A DNA stretch of 64,000 nucleotides from Oceanihabitans sp. IOP_32. GTDB taxonomy: Bacteria > Bacteroidota > Bacteroidia > Flavobacteriales > Flavobacteriaceae. Below, piece after piece: positions 16,889-25,219 of the stretch. Made by a program: the position numbers and the translations under genes. The stretch is from assembly GCF_009498295.1 (NCBI RefSeq), contig NZ_CP040813.1, positions 2,797,001 to 2,861,000 of the forward strand. Direction: 5' to 3'. Within the stretch, counting starts at the first letter, position 1. Each line of letters opens with the position of its first letter. A model generated the notes under the pieces. It was not told the DNA's origin, did not search any database, and saw nothing but the letters and a program-made list of their open reading frames with translations.

Positions 16889-17848
16889 TTAAAATTGATT
16901 GATAATCATGGTTGCTACACGTAAAGCTTCAGTACCGTCGTGCAAAGTCACCACAGGTGTGGTGTTATTATTAATGGCATCGGCAAAAGATTCTAGCTCG
17001 TCTAAAATAGCATTATTATTGGCAACTTCTGGGTTATCAAAATAGATTTGCTTTTTTACACCTTCGGCATTTTGAAGAATCATATCGAAATCACCAGGAT
17101 GCTCTGGGGCATCTTTCATTTTAACCACTTCGCATTTTTTTTCTAAAAAATCGACCGAGATATAGGCGTCTTTTTGAAAGAAGCGTGTTTTGCGCATATT
17201 TTTTAGTGATATTCTACTGGCTGTTAAATTGGCAACACAGCCATTTTCGAACTCAATACGGGCATTGGCAATATCTGGTGTTTCACTAATTACGGAAACC
17301 CCACTTGCAGAAATATTTTTTACTTTCGATTTTACGACGCTAAGAATAATATCAATATCATGAATCATTAAATCTAAGACTACAGGCACATCGGTTCCAC
17401 GCGGATTAAATTCGGCCAATCTATGCGTTTCAATAAACATGGGCGATTTAATATCGTTTTTTACCGCTGTAAACGCAGGATTAAAGCGTTCTACATGACC
17501 TACTTGGCCGCGAAGGTTGTGCTCGGCTAATAATTCTCTAATATGTTCGGCCTCTTCAACCGTGTTGGTTATTGGTTTTTCAATAAAAATGTGTTTGCCT
17601 TTGGCAATGGCTTGCTTTGCACATTCATAATGCGATAATGTAGGGGTTACTATATCGACCATATCTACGGCTTCGATAAGGGCTTCAATAGTATCGAAAA
17701 ATTTATAACCAAACTCTTCTTCAACTTTTTTACCATTCTCGGCATCTGCATCATAAAAACCAATAAGGTTGTATTTGTCAGACTGATTAAGAAGTCTTAA
17801 ATGAATTTTGCCTAGATGTCCAGCACCTAGTACTCCAGCTTTTAACAT
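16889..17848 (-). CDS. Gfo/Idh/MocA family oxidoreductase
   Basis: This NAD(P)-dependent oxidoreductase of 319 residues has an N-terminal Rossmann motif (VLGAGHLGKIHLRLL), the EKPIT signature (HIFIEKPITNTVEEA) at the cofactor-substrate junction, and a C-terminal alpha/beta substrate domain containing VLDLMIHDIDIILSV, in which the His-Asp pair is the usual catalytic region. Family members act on sugars, inositols and related polyols. The Bacteroidota members of this length are close to UDP-N-acetylglucosamine 3-dehydrogenase-like proteins, but the substrate cannot be read from the sequence. It is divergent from pcm. Confidence 0.85.
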   Translation of the reverse strand: MLKAGVLGAGHLGKIHLRLLNQSDKYNLIGFYDADAENGKKVEEEFGYKFFDTIEALIEAVDMVDIVTPTLSHYECAKQAIAKGKHIFIEKPITNTVEEAEHIRELLAEHNLRGQVGHVERFNPAFTAVKNDIKSPMFIETHRLAEFNPRGTDVPVVLDLMIHDIDIILSVVKSKVKNISASGVSVISETPDIANARIEFENGCVANLTASRISLKNMRKTRFFQKDAYISVDFLEKKCEVVKMKDAPEHPGDFDMILQNAEGVKKQIYFDNPEVANNNAILDELESFADAINNNTTPVVTLHDGTEALRVATMIINQF

Positions 17849-18003
17849 ACATATACGTTTTCAACAAAAATAATATATTTAACATTCGAAATAGATGATT
17901 TTTCTCTAATTTTTTGATTAATCGGTACTTAAAAGAAATTGTGTTTAAAATGACTTTTACTTAAAAATGTTTGTTAATTTTAGCCTTGAAAATAACCCAA
18001 CCA

Positions 18004-18645
18004 TTGAAAGATACATTTAAACACAAAGGCCTTCGCCAACAACTAGTTGAGTTGATAAAAAACAAAGGCATAACTAACGAAGCGGTTTTAAAAGCTATTG
18101 GTAATATACCAAGACACTTATTTATGGACTCTGGTTTTTTAGATCACGCGTACCAAGATAAGGCATTTCCTATTGCGGCAGATCAAACTATTTCGCAGCC
18201 ATATACCGTAGCTTTTCAAACGGAACTATTAGACGTAAAAAAAGGTGATAAAATTTTAGAAATTGGCACAGGTAGCGGCTATCAAACTGCTGTTTTGTGC
18301 GAATTGGGTACTCATGTTTACAGCATTGAACGCCAACAAGAATTGTTTAAAAAAACCAGTAAATTTTTACCAAAATTGGGGTATCGCGCTAAAAAACTTA
18401 TTTTTGGTGATGGTTATAAAGGTTTAGCAGAAGAAGCGCCTTTTGACGGTATTATTGTTACCGCTGGCGCACCATTTGTGCCAAAGCCATTACTGAGCCA
18501 GTTAAAAGTAGGCGGAAGGCTGGTTATTCCTGTGGGCGATGAGGTGCAAACCATGACGCTTTTTGTACGAAAAGGTCCAAAAGAATTTGAACAACACGAA
18601 TTTGGTGACTTTAGATTTGTACCCTTATTGGAAGATAAGAACTAG
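18004..18645 (+). CDS. pcm: Protein-L-isoaspartate O-methyltransferase
   Basis: The enzyme (about 213 residues from the start chosen) methylates isoaspartyl residues in ageing proteins so that they can revert to aspartate. It has the family core: IPRHLFMD, FPIAADQTISQPYTVA (the substrate-binding loop), ILEIGTGSGYQTAVL (SAM motif I) and FDGIIVTAGAP. No ATG is available. I choose the TTG at 18004 because the resulting MKDTFKHKGLRQQL N-terminus is typical of the family; TTGs at 17971 and 17986 are alternatives, but they lie on or next to a TAATTTTA -7-like box at about 17975, so they would be at or before the transcription start. Confidence 0.9.
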   Translation: MKDTFKHKGLRQQLVELIKNKGITNEAVLKAIGNIPRHLFMDSGFLDHAYQDKAFPIAADQTISQPYTVAFQTELLDVKKGDKILEIGTGSGYQTAVLCELGTHVYSIERQQELFKKTSKFLPKLGYRAKKLIFGDGYKGLAEEAPFDGIIVTAGAPFVPKPLLSQLKVGGRLVIPVGDEVQTMTLFVRKGPKEFEQHEFGDFRFVPLLEDKN

Positions 18646-18670
18646 TGGAGATTATTAGCTTCGTCTAGAT

Positions 18671-18947
18671 TGTCATTTCGACCTTAGGATAAATCTCATA
18701 GTTTTACTAGGCTTTGTTATTGTTTGAGCAGGATTATGCTAAGTAGATTGCAAAAATTTTATACAAAAACCCAAACCACACATATTCATTGTTTTTCAGT
18801 TTGCATGTTATACAGACCTAACAGGTTTCGAAACCTGTTAGGTCTTGGTTAACCTGAAAATTACATGTAGGAAATTTTTTAAATTTAATTTTTGTCATGT
18901 GCTAAGATATTATTATTGGTCTCAATAGTGCCTCATTTCGATATGAC
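18671..18947. repeat. REP-like repeat unit A, interrupted
   Basis: The left part begins TGTCATTTCGA-CTTAGGA-AAATCTCATA and the right part ends GTCTCAATAGTGCCTCATT then TCGATATGACA. Both halves match unit B at 18961-19064 (left about three quarters identical, right 27 of about 31 bases). The halves are separated by a family I element at 18757-18905 plus short flanks. Confidence 0.6.
18757..18905. mobile_element. Family I short element, second copy, carrying a 32-nt perfect palindrome
   Basis: It shares with the copy at 10360-10488 the blocks CACA-CATATTCA-TGTT, CAGTTTGCA-GTTAT-CAGACCTAA and AATTTAATTTTTGTCATGT-CTAA. The right end is intact; the left end (TTTTATACAAAAA) looks degraded. The centre, 18814-18845, is a perfect palindrome with arms AGACCTAACAGGTTTC and its exact complement, which the other copy keeps only as a remnant. 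Confidence 0.6.
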
Positions 18948-18960
18948 AATTTGTAGAGGA

Positions 18961-19064
18961 TGTCATTTCGAAGTTAGGAGAAATCTCATAATTTTATTTG
19001 GTTTCATTATTTTTTTAGTAGGATTGTGGGATGTCTCCATCGTGTCTCATTTCGACATGACAAA
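18961..19064. repeat. REP-like repeat unit B
   Basis: It starts TGTCATTTCGAAGTTAGGAG and ends with TCATTTCGACATGACA. The outer ends are inverted relative to each other (TGTCAT and ATGACA). It is the uninterrupted counterpart of unit A. Motifs of the form TGTCATTTCGA with AGAAATCTCA occur as dispersed repeats in flavobacterial genomes (general knowledge, not checked here). Confidence 0.6.
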
Positions 19065-19124
19065 TTTATTTTAATTTACAATTTCAAGAATAAACTAAAT
19101 AAATAATTGATTTAGCATGGCTAT

Positions 19125-19181
19125 AAAACTTAAAAAACTGTACCAAAAGCAATTAAATCTTGGTACAGTTTTTTAAGTTTT
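19125..19181 (-). terminator. Strong hairpin terminator of the S15 peptidase gene
   Basis: A perfect 21-bp stem (left arm 19125-19145, right arm 19161-19181, core ACTGTACCA with TGGTACAGT) has a 15-base loop and A/T-rich outer arms, so it can act on either strand. It lies just beyond the stop of the minus-strand gene at 19199. The 9-mer ATGGCTATA occurs on both sides, at 19117 and 19195. Confidence 0.75.
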
Positions 19182-19198
19182 ATGAAGAGCTGTTATGG

Positions 19199-21040
19199 CT
19201 ATAGAGCTGCCTTGAGTTCTTCAATCCCACCAACTACAGGAAGCATCAACTGTGTGCTATCCAAATCAATAGTTAATTCGGTACCTGGTTTAGGGTGTAA
19301 GGTAAATTCTTTATCGCTAGAGAATATCATTAAACCAATTTGTTGTCCTGCTTTTATAATCTGGTCATCAGGTTCTAAATTAAATGTGATGTCGTAAAAT
19401 TTGCCTGGTTTTAAAGGTTTGCTTTCGGTTAATGATTTATGGTTTTGGGGGTCTGCCCAACCACGAGTAATAATATTATCGGTTATTTTTGCTTTTCTGC
19501 TGTCATTCCACGGCAGTGAAACCAGCCAAACCGATAAATTTGCAGCAGGCTTACTACTCGCTAATTTTACTGTAATTTGGGGAATGCCCGAAATGTGAAC
19601 ATCTTGTGTTAGTTTAGGGGTTACATATAGTAAACGGTGGTCGGTAATTTCGGCTCGAGCCAAAGCTTCACCTGTAAACGAATAATTATCAACTAACGTT
19701 TCTTTACCTTGATTAGGGGTGTTTGTAAGGGTTAAACCACCCGTTTGTGGAGCACCAGAGGTTAAATATAAGGTTACATTTTTAGCATCGGGATTTGGGT
19801 AATCCTTATAAGGTGTTGGGGCATCTATTTCGTCTCCTTCACGAACAATCCAAGCTTTGTTGGTTTCGGCTTCTATATTGTTCTCAATGCCATGTAAGTA
19901 CTGAGTAAACCATTTGTTCATCATACTAACAGGTGGTGGTCCACCATGACCAAATTGGTGGTAATATATCTGTGTAGTTAAACCCATTTCTTTCGCTTTC
20001 TTATAAATACGGTAGCTGTGTTCTGGCATAACATTCCAATCGTTAAAGGCGTGGGCCATGAGCATGGCGGCTTTCATGGGAGCCATTTGGTTTAGGTAAT
20101 CACGTCCCGCCCAAAAGTCGTTATAATCGCCAGTAATTCTATCCATACCATTTTTCATTTCGGTATCTCTTACTTTAGCGTTGTTATGAGGGCGTTTAGA
20201 CACGTCGCCACTATGAATGTAATCGTATAAAACATCAATGTCTTCTCCTAAATAACCTCCTGGAGAACGCACTAGACCGTTAGCACGGTAATAGTGATAA
20301 TACGAGGTGTTTGGCGCTACAGGTATAATAACTTCTAAACCTTCTACACCAGTTGTCGCGGCTGCTAGGGGGATGGTGCCGTTATAAGATGTTCCAGTCA
20401 TGCCTACTTTTCCCGTACTCCAATAGGCGTTAACCTCCTCATTGCCCTCAGGTTCGGTATAGCCCTTTGCACGCCCATTTAGCCAGTCGATTACTGCTTT
20501 TGGGGCTAGGGATTCATTGCTGCCACCAACAGTTGGTGAGCCTTGGGAAAACCCAGTGCCAGGAGACGATGAATGTACAACAATATAACCTCTGGGTACC
20601 CAAGTTTTAATTTGAGAATTCGATATTATTGGGCGTTCACCCCTTCGCGTTACCTCTGGATGTGTGCGTTCTGGGCCCATTGCGCCCAACTCATGCTTCA
20701 CATTCCAAAACACGCCTTCCACATCTGGCGCAACACCAGCGTAATACGGACTAGACTCGTAGATAACCGGAAGTTTTAAACCTTCGGTATCGGTTTGATA
20801 GGGTCTTGTTACGCTCACATGCATGCGGTCTAATTTACCATCGCCATCGGTATCAAAAGAAGTTTCAACAAACAAATCGTGTCTTATCCATTTATCTGGC
20901 GTGTTAAAGGCTTCAACAATTTGTGCTTTACCATCTTTAAAAATAGGAGTTGCTTTTTCTTGAGCGACAGCATAAAAAGTTGTGATGATTGCAATAAAAA
21001 CTGAAAGAATAACAGGTTTTAATTTAAAAGAATTTTTCAT
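19199..21040 (-). CDS. Exported CocE/NonD-type hydrolase, Xaa-Pro dipeptidyl-peptidase (S15) family
   Basis: The 613-residue protein has a signal peptide (residues 1-26, ending FYAVAQ) and a serine-hydrolase core. The predicted triad is Ser218 in TGTSYNG, Asp334 in AFNDWNV and His365 in QFGHGGPPP, followed by the C-terminal jelly-roll domain of the S15/CocE group (ISGIPQITVKLASSKP and LEPDDQIIKAGQQIGLMI). A Ca-like loop DTDGDGKLDRM lies near residue 63. PepX-type enzymes release dipeptides from X-Pro N-termini, while CocE relatives cleave esters; the length and the triad spacing favour the PepX-like reading. It is second in a two-gene unit, with its start three bases after the stop of the small secreted protein gene upstream. 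Confidence 0.88.
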   Translation of the reverse strand: MKNSFKLKPVILSVFIAIITTFYAVAQEKATPIFKDGKAQIVEAFNTPDKWIRHDLFVETSFDTDGDGKLDRMHVSVTRPYQTDTEGLKLPVIYESSPYYAGVAPDVEGVFWNVKHELGAMGPERTHPEVTRRGERPIISNSQIKTWVPRGYIVVHSSSPGTGFSQGSPTVGGSNESLAPKAVIDWLNGRAKGYTEPEGNEEVNAYWSTGKVGMTGTSYNGTIPLAAATTGVEGLEVIIPVAPNTSYYHYYRANGLVRSPGGYLGEDIDVLYDYIHSGDVSKRPHNNAKVRDTEMKNGMDRITGDYNDFWAGRDYLNQMAPMKAAMLMAHAFNDWNVMPEHSYRIYKKAKEMGLTTQIYYHQFGHGGPPPVSMMNKWFTQYLHGIENNIEAETNKAWIVREGDEIDAPTPYKDYPNPDAKNVTLYLTSGAPQTGGLTLTNTPNQGKETLVDNYSFTGEALARAEITDHRLLYVTPKLTQDVHISGIPQITVKLASSKPAANLSVWLVSLPWNDSRKAKITDNIITRGWADPQNHKSLTESKPLKPGKFYDITFNLEPDDQIIKAGQQIGLMIFSSDKEFTLHPKPGTELTIDLDSTQLMLPVVGGIEELKAAL

Positions 21041-21043
21041 AAA

Positions 21044-21580
21044 TTATTGTTTTGGAAGGTATTCGCTTGGTATAAGTTTGTTTCTGGTTTCTTGAGTCCA
21101 ATACACATTAACAATCCACCAACGTTTACCGTCATTTAAAAGTTGAAAACTTATGATCCCACGTTTTTCTGGGGTTGTATCTGCGCTGGTTTTATAGGTT
21201 TCGTAAGTACTAAAAACTTGACTAATATTACTAAACGTATTTACCGCCCTGTTTATTTCTTTTTTAAAATAACCGTGGTCTACCAGCCATTTACCTGTTG
21301 TTTTTATATAATCATCTGGCGACAGGTAACCTACGGTGTAAAGACCTTTTTCATTTTTTATAGATGGAATTAATTTGGCATTGGTTTTAAACAAATATTT
21401 AAACAAGTCCCAATCTCTAGCTTCTCCTTTTTCACCAGAGATTACTTGGTAGTAGGTTTTAATAATGCTATCTATGGATAAAACATGACTCGTGTAATCT
21501 TTAGGTTCCTCCTTAGGTTCTTGTGCGTTTATTGAAAAGCTTAATAAACAGATAATTAGAGTTATAATGCTGTTTTTCAT
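21044..21580 (-). CDS. Small exported protein, NTF2/SnoaL-like
   Basis: This 178-residue protein has a clear signal peptide (MKNSIITLIICLLSFSINAQ). The mature part reads like an NTF2-like cone fold: a first helix with IDSIIKTYYQVISGEKGEARDW, a central helix region (YIKTTGKWLVDHGYFKK), then strands ending in ISFQLLNDGKRWWIVNVYW, the usual last strand pair. Catalytic function cannot be assigned; such proteins often bind small ligands. It is co-transcribed with the S15 hydrolase gene, which starts three bases after its stop, so a partner role in the envelope is possible. Confidence 0.7.
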   Translation of the reverse strand: MKNSIITLIICLLSFSINAQEPKEEPKDYTSHVLSIDSIIKTYYQVISGEKGEARDWDLFKYLFKTNAKLIPSIKNEKGLYTVGYLSPDDYIKTTGKWLVDHGYFKKEINRAVNTFSNISQVFSTYETYKTSADTTPEKRGIISFQLLNDGKRWWIVNVYWTQETRNKLIPSEYLPKQ

Positions 21581-21684
21581 GTTAAAAATTTTAAAACACT
21601 AGTTGAGTGAGTAGTAAAAAGTTAAATTATACCATGGCTAATATCATGTGGCGTGTTATCTAGAAAACTATTAAAAATTCAAAA

Positions 21685-22143
21685 TCAATTATAAGCTTTT
21701 TTAATGCGATCTAAATCACGCTTGTTATCACGGTCTTTAATGGTTTCGCGTTTATCGTAAAGTTTTTTACCTTTTGCTAAAGCAATAATGACTTTGGCGA
21801 ACCCTTTTTCATTTATAAACAAGCGTAAAGGGATAATGGTAAGACCTTTATTTTGCACGTCTTTTTGAAGTTTTTTTAATTCCTTTTTATTTAAAAGTAA
21901 TTTTCTTTCAGCCTTAGGCTTGTGATTGTAATAATTGCCAAACGCGTATTCTTCAATCGTAGCGTTAATTAAAAACAGTTCACCTTTATCGTTAAATTCA
22001 CAAAAACTTTCAGCAATAGAGGCTTTACTATGTCTTATAGATTTTATTTCGGTACCCCTTAATACTATTCCAGCGGTGTATTTGTCTAGTATTTCGTATT
22101 GAAAGTGCGCCTTTTTATTCTGTATGTTTATTTTTTTCTGCAT
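21685..22143 (-). CDS. smpB: SsrA-binding protein SmpB
   Basis: This 152-residue RNA-binding protein partners tmRNA in rescuing stalled ribosomes. All family motifs are present: [10 protein letters not shown] near the start, [52 protein letters not shown] and the basic tail [15 protein letters not shown] with a C-terminal helix DRIKKAYN. The start ATG gives the normal length. No tmRNA gene is nearby in the window. It is divergent from lpdA, with promoters for both in the 196-base gap. Confidence 0.96.
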   Translation of the reverse strand: MQKKINIQNKKAHFQYEILDKYTAGIVLRGTEIKSIRHSKASIAESFCEFNDKGELFLINATIEEYAFGNYYNHKPKAERKLLLNKKELKKLQKDVQNKGLTIIPLRLFINEKGFAKVIIALAKGKKLYDKRETIKDRDNKRDLDRIKKAYN

Positions 22144-22259
22144 GGTTTACAAAGCTAAACGATTTTGCTTTAAAGTTAAAAGATTACGTCAAAATTAAAT
22201 CTAAAAAGGCTATCAAAATTATAAAGAGTTAAGCCGTTTATTAAAAACAATAATTATTG

Positions 22260-22267
22260 TACTTTTG
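22260..22267 (+). promoter_or_regulatory. Bacteroidota -7 promoter box TACTTTTG of lpdA
   Basis: An exact match to TAnnTTTG lies 72 bases before the lpdA ATG. The upstream GTTTA (22236-22240) is only a weak -33 element. The leader contains a short imperfect hairpin around GCATG-TAAAG-CGCATG. Confidence 0.45.
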
Positions 22268-22339
22268 CCTTTTATTTTTGCTTGAGCATGTAAAGCGCAT
22301 GTTGAAGTTTTTTTTTGATAACTTAAACCAACATAATAT

Positions 22340-23740
22340 ATGAATTCATACGATGTAGCCATTATTGGTTCTGGTCCTGGAGGGTATGTTGCAGCAATAC
22401 GTTGTGCGCAGTTAGGCATGAAGACTGCTTTAATTGAGAAGTATCCAACACTTGGAGGTACCTGCTTAAATGTAGGCTGTATTCCAAGCAAAGCGCTTTT
22501 AGATTCATCGCATCACTACGAGCATGCGGTGAAAGATTTTGAAGCCCACGGTATTGAAATTCCTGGTGATGTTAAAGTGAATCTTGAAAAAATGATTGCT
22601 CGAAAGCAGGCCGTTGTCGATCAAACTACAGGTGGTATTGATTTTTTAATGAAGAAAAACAATATTGATGTTTATGAAGGTTTAGGAACTTTTAAAGATG
22701 CCACACATATTGTTATTAAAGGTGAAGAAACGACTGAAATTGAAGCCAAAAACACCATTATAGCAACAGGAAGTAAACCTGCAAATTTACCATTTATCAA
22801 CATCGATAAAGAGCGTATCATAACATCAACCGAAGCTTTAAAGCTTAAAGAAATTCCAAAACACATGATTGTAATTGGCGGTGGTGTTATTGGTTTAGAA
22901 CTTGGTCAAGTATACAAACGCTTAGGCGCAGAGGTAACGGTTTTAGAATATTTGGACAGAATTATACCGACAATGGATGCCGGCTTATCTAAAGAATTAA
23001 ACAAAGTTTTAAAGAAACAAAAAATTAAAATCAATACGTCTCATCAAGTAAAATCTGTTGAGAGAAAGGGTGATGAGGTTATCGTTAAAGCAAATAATAA
23101 AAAGGGGGAAGAAGTTGAGTTTAAGGGTGATTATTGTTTGGTTTCTGTTGGGCGTCGTCCATACACCGATGGTTTAAATGCTGAAGCTGCAGGCGTTAAG
23201 TTAAATGCTAAAGGTCAAGTTGAAGTAAATGATTATTTACAAACTTCAGCATCAAATATTTATGCTATTGGCGATGTTGTAAAAGGTGCTATGTTAGCGC
23301 ATAAAGCTGAAGAAGAAGGCGTGTTTGTGGCCGAAACCATTGCAGGACAAAAACCACATATCGATTATAATTTAATTCCTAACGTGGTTTACACCTGGCC
23401 AGAAGTGGCTGCTGTTGGTAAAACTGAAGAGCAATTAAAAGAAGCTGGAATAGACTATAAAACGGGACAATTTCCTATGCGTGCTTTAGGTAGAAGCAGA
23501 GCAAGTATGGATTTAGACGGATTTGTAAAAGTTTTAGCCGATAAAAAAACAGATGAAATTTTAGGCGTACACATGGTTGGTGCCCGTGCAGCAGATATGA
23601 TTGCCGAGGCCGTTGTGGCCATGGAATTCCGTGCATCGGCAGAAGATGTGTCACGCATGTCTCATGCCCACCCTACATTTACTGAAGCGATTAAAGAAGC
23701 TGCCTTAGCGGCAACAGACGATAGAGCATTACATATTTAG
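22340..23740 (+). CDS. lpdA: Dihydrolipoyl dehydrogenase
   Basis: The E3 component of the 2-oxoacid dehydrogenase complexes and the glycine cleavage system reoxidises dihydrolipoamide with FAD and NAD. The 466-residue protein has the FAD motif GSGPGGYVAAIRCAQLG, the redox disulfide Cys42/Cys47 in GGTCLNVGCIPSK, the NAD motif VIGGGVIGLELGQVYKRLG, the second FAD motif IYAIGDV and the C-terminal active-site His/Glu in HAHPTFTEAIKEA. It is followed after 10 bases by fabV, with which it seems to share a transcript ending in a strong terminator. Confidence 0.96.
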   Translation: MNSYDVAIIGSGPGGYVAAIRCAQLGMKTALIEKYPTLGGTCLNVGCIPSKALLDSSHHYEHAVKDFEAHGIEIPGDVKVNLEKMIARKQAVVDQTTGGIDFLMKKNNIDVYEGLGTFKDATHIVIKGEETTEIEAKNTIIATGSKPANLPFINIDKERIITSTEALKLKEIPKHMIVIGGGVIGLELGQVYKRLGAEVTVLEYLDRIIPTMDAGLSKELNKVLKKQKIKINTSHQVKSVERKGDEVIVKANNKKGEEVEFKGDYCLVSVGRRPYTDGLNAEAAGVKLNAKGQVEVNDYLQTSASNIYAIGDVVKGAMLAHKAEEEGVFVAETIAGQKPHIDYNLIPNVVYTWPEVAAVGKTEEQLKEAGIDYKTGQFPMRALGRSRASMDLDGFVKVLADKKTDEILGVHMVGARAADMIAEAVVAMEFRASAEDVSRMSHAHPTFTEAIKEAALAATDDRALHI

Positions 23741-23750
23741 AAACAATATT

Positions 23751-24941
23751 ATGATAATTGAACCAAAAACTAGAGGTTTTATATGTTTAACCGCTCACCC
23801 AGAAGGTTGTAAGCAAAACGTATTAAATCAAATAGCGTACATTAAAGAAAGACCAGTTAAAAATGGTCCTAAAAAAGTTTTAGTCATAGGAGCATCCACT
23901 GGGTTTGGTTTGGCTTCTAGAATTACAAGCGCCTACGGATCTGAGGCTGCAACGATTGGGGTTTTCTTCGAAAAACCGCCTGCCGAAGGTCGACCAGCAT
24001 CTGCGGGTTGGTACAATAGTGCCGCGTTCGAAGAGCAAGCACATAAGGATAATTTATATGCTAAAAGCATTAATGGCGATGCGTTTTCTCATGAAATAAA
24101 AGCACAAACTATTGATTTAATTAAGGAAGATTTAGGCGAAATTGATTTGCTAGTGTATAGTTTAGCCTCACCAGTGCGCACACATCCAGATACGGGAGAG
24201 CGCTTTAAATCGGTTTTAAAACCTATTGGAGAAACCTTTACAAATCGTACAGTAGATTTTCATACTGGCGAGGTTAAAGAGGTTTCAATAGAGCCTTGTA
24301 ATGAAGAGGATATTAGAAATACCGTTAAAGTCATGGGTGGTGAAGATTGGCAAATGTGGGTTGATCAACTTAAAGCAGCTGGCGTTTTATCTAAAGATTT
24401 TAAAACGGTGGCTTATTCATACATCGGACCAGCATTAACCAAAGCGGTTTACAGAAACGGCACCATTGGTCGTGCTAAAGATCATTTAGAAGCTACCGCC
24501 TTTAAAATTACAGACGATTTAAAGGGTATTGGCGGTCAAGCATACGTCTCTGTTAATAAAGCCTTAGTAACACAAGCGAGTTCTGCCATTCCTGTAATCC
24601 CTTTATATATTTCTTTATTGTATAAGGTCATGAAAGAAGAGGGCGTTCACGAAGGATGTATCGAGCAAATAGAGCGTTTGTTTAACCATCGTTTATATGG
24701 TGGAGATTTAGCATTAGATGAGGCAGGTAGAATACGGGTTGACGATTGGGAAATGCGTGAGGATATTCAAGAAAAAGTACAAGAACTTTGGGCAAATGTA
24801 ACGACTGAAACTCTACCAGAAATTGGCGATTTAGAAGGCTACAGAGCAGATTTCTTTAATTTGTTTGGATTTAAAGTGCCAGGTGTAGATTACGATAAAG
24901 ACGTGAATGAAATGGTTGAAATACCTTGTTTGCAAGAGTAA
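23751..24941 (+). CDS. fabV: Enoyl-[acyl-carrier-protein] / trans-2-enoyl-CoA reductase FabV
   Basis: This 396-residue NADH-dependent enoyl reductase of the FabV/TER type catalyses the last reduction of fatty-acid elongation and, unlike FabI, is typically insensitive to triclosan. The N-terminus (IIEPKTRGFICLTAHPEGC) and the cofactor loop VLVIGASTGFGLASRI are diagnostic. The catalytic pair Tyr234-x8-Lys243 sits in VYRNGTIGRAK, the extended Y-x8-K spacing that marks this family. C-terminal GGDLALDEAGRIRVDDWEM is also conserved. It lies directly behind lpdA, and a hairpin terminator follows 30 bases after its stop. Confidence 0.95.
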   Translation: MIIEPKTRGFICLTAHPEGCKQNVLNQIAYIKERPVKNGPKKVLVIGASTGFGLASRITSAYGSEAATIGVFFEKPPAEGRPASAGWYNSAAFEEQAHKDNLYAKSINGDAFSHEIKAQTIDLIKEDLGEIDLLVYSLASPVRTHPDTGERFKSVLKPIGETFTNRTVDFHTGEVKEVSIEPCNEEDIRNTVKVMGGEDWQMWVDQLKAAGVLSKDFKTVAYSYIGPALTKAVYRNGTIGRAKDHLEATAFKITDDLKGIGGQAYVSVNKALVTQASSAIPVIPLYISLLYKVMKEEGVHEGCIEQIERLFNHRLYGGDLALDEAGRIRVDDWEMREDIQEKVQELWANVTTETLPEIGDLEGYRADFFNLFGFKVPGVDYDKDVNEMVEIPCLQE

Positions 24942-24973
24942 GTTCAAAGGTTTTTTAAACTTAGCATAAAATA

Positions 24974-25006
24974 AAAACGAGGCACGCATTTAAGTGCCTC
25001 GTTTTT
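24974..25006 (+). terminator. Terminator of the lpdA-fabV unit
   Basis: A perfect 12-bp stem, AAAACGAGGCAC with GTGCCTCGTTTT, has an 8-base loop and ends in T. The rest of the gap to 25219 shows no gene or clear repeat. Confidence 0.9.
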
Positions 25007-25219
25007 GGTTTTAAAACATTTTTGTTTCGTTTATATTAAAAGACAAATAAGAATGTCGTGGTCACTTAATCTTACTTCATGCGTTGCGAAGACCTCACAG
25101 ATACTGTATTGAATCTTAAGAGATCTAACTTACAGTTGAAAACACCAGATTTCACTGCGAAAAATATTTTGTTGTTTTAAATCTTGCTATTAAACGGGGA
25201 GTTGTATTCTTTTAAGCTT

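Larger units (their letters stand above)
18646..19198. other. 553-base intergenic region made of repeats
   Basis: No gene is supported here. A 61-codon frame at about 18892-19074 reads through repeat sequence and is rejected. The stretch holds two REP-like units (18671-18947 and 18961-19064), a family I element with a perfect palindrome inside the first unit, and a 21-bp perfect hairpin at 19125-19181 next to the S15 peptidase gene. Confidence 0.8.

Noticed and set aside
18892-19074. 61-codon open frame on the plus strand
   Set aside because: It runs through REP-like repeat sequence and is internally repetitive because of the repeats; no start or family support.
21600-22340. tmRNA gene next to smpB
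   Set aside because: No tmRNA-like tRNA half ends or tag reading frame are visible; the gap is only a divergent promoter region.
25007-25219. Gap behind fabV checked for another family I or II element
   Set aside because: No shared end sequences or blocks with the other copies were found.
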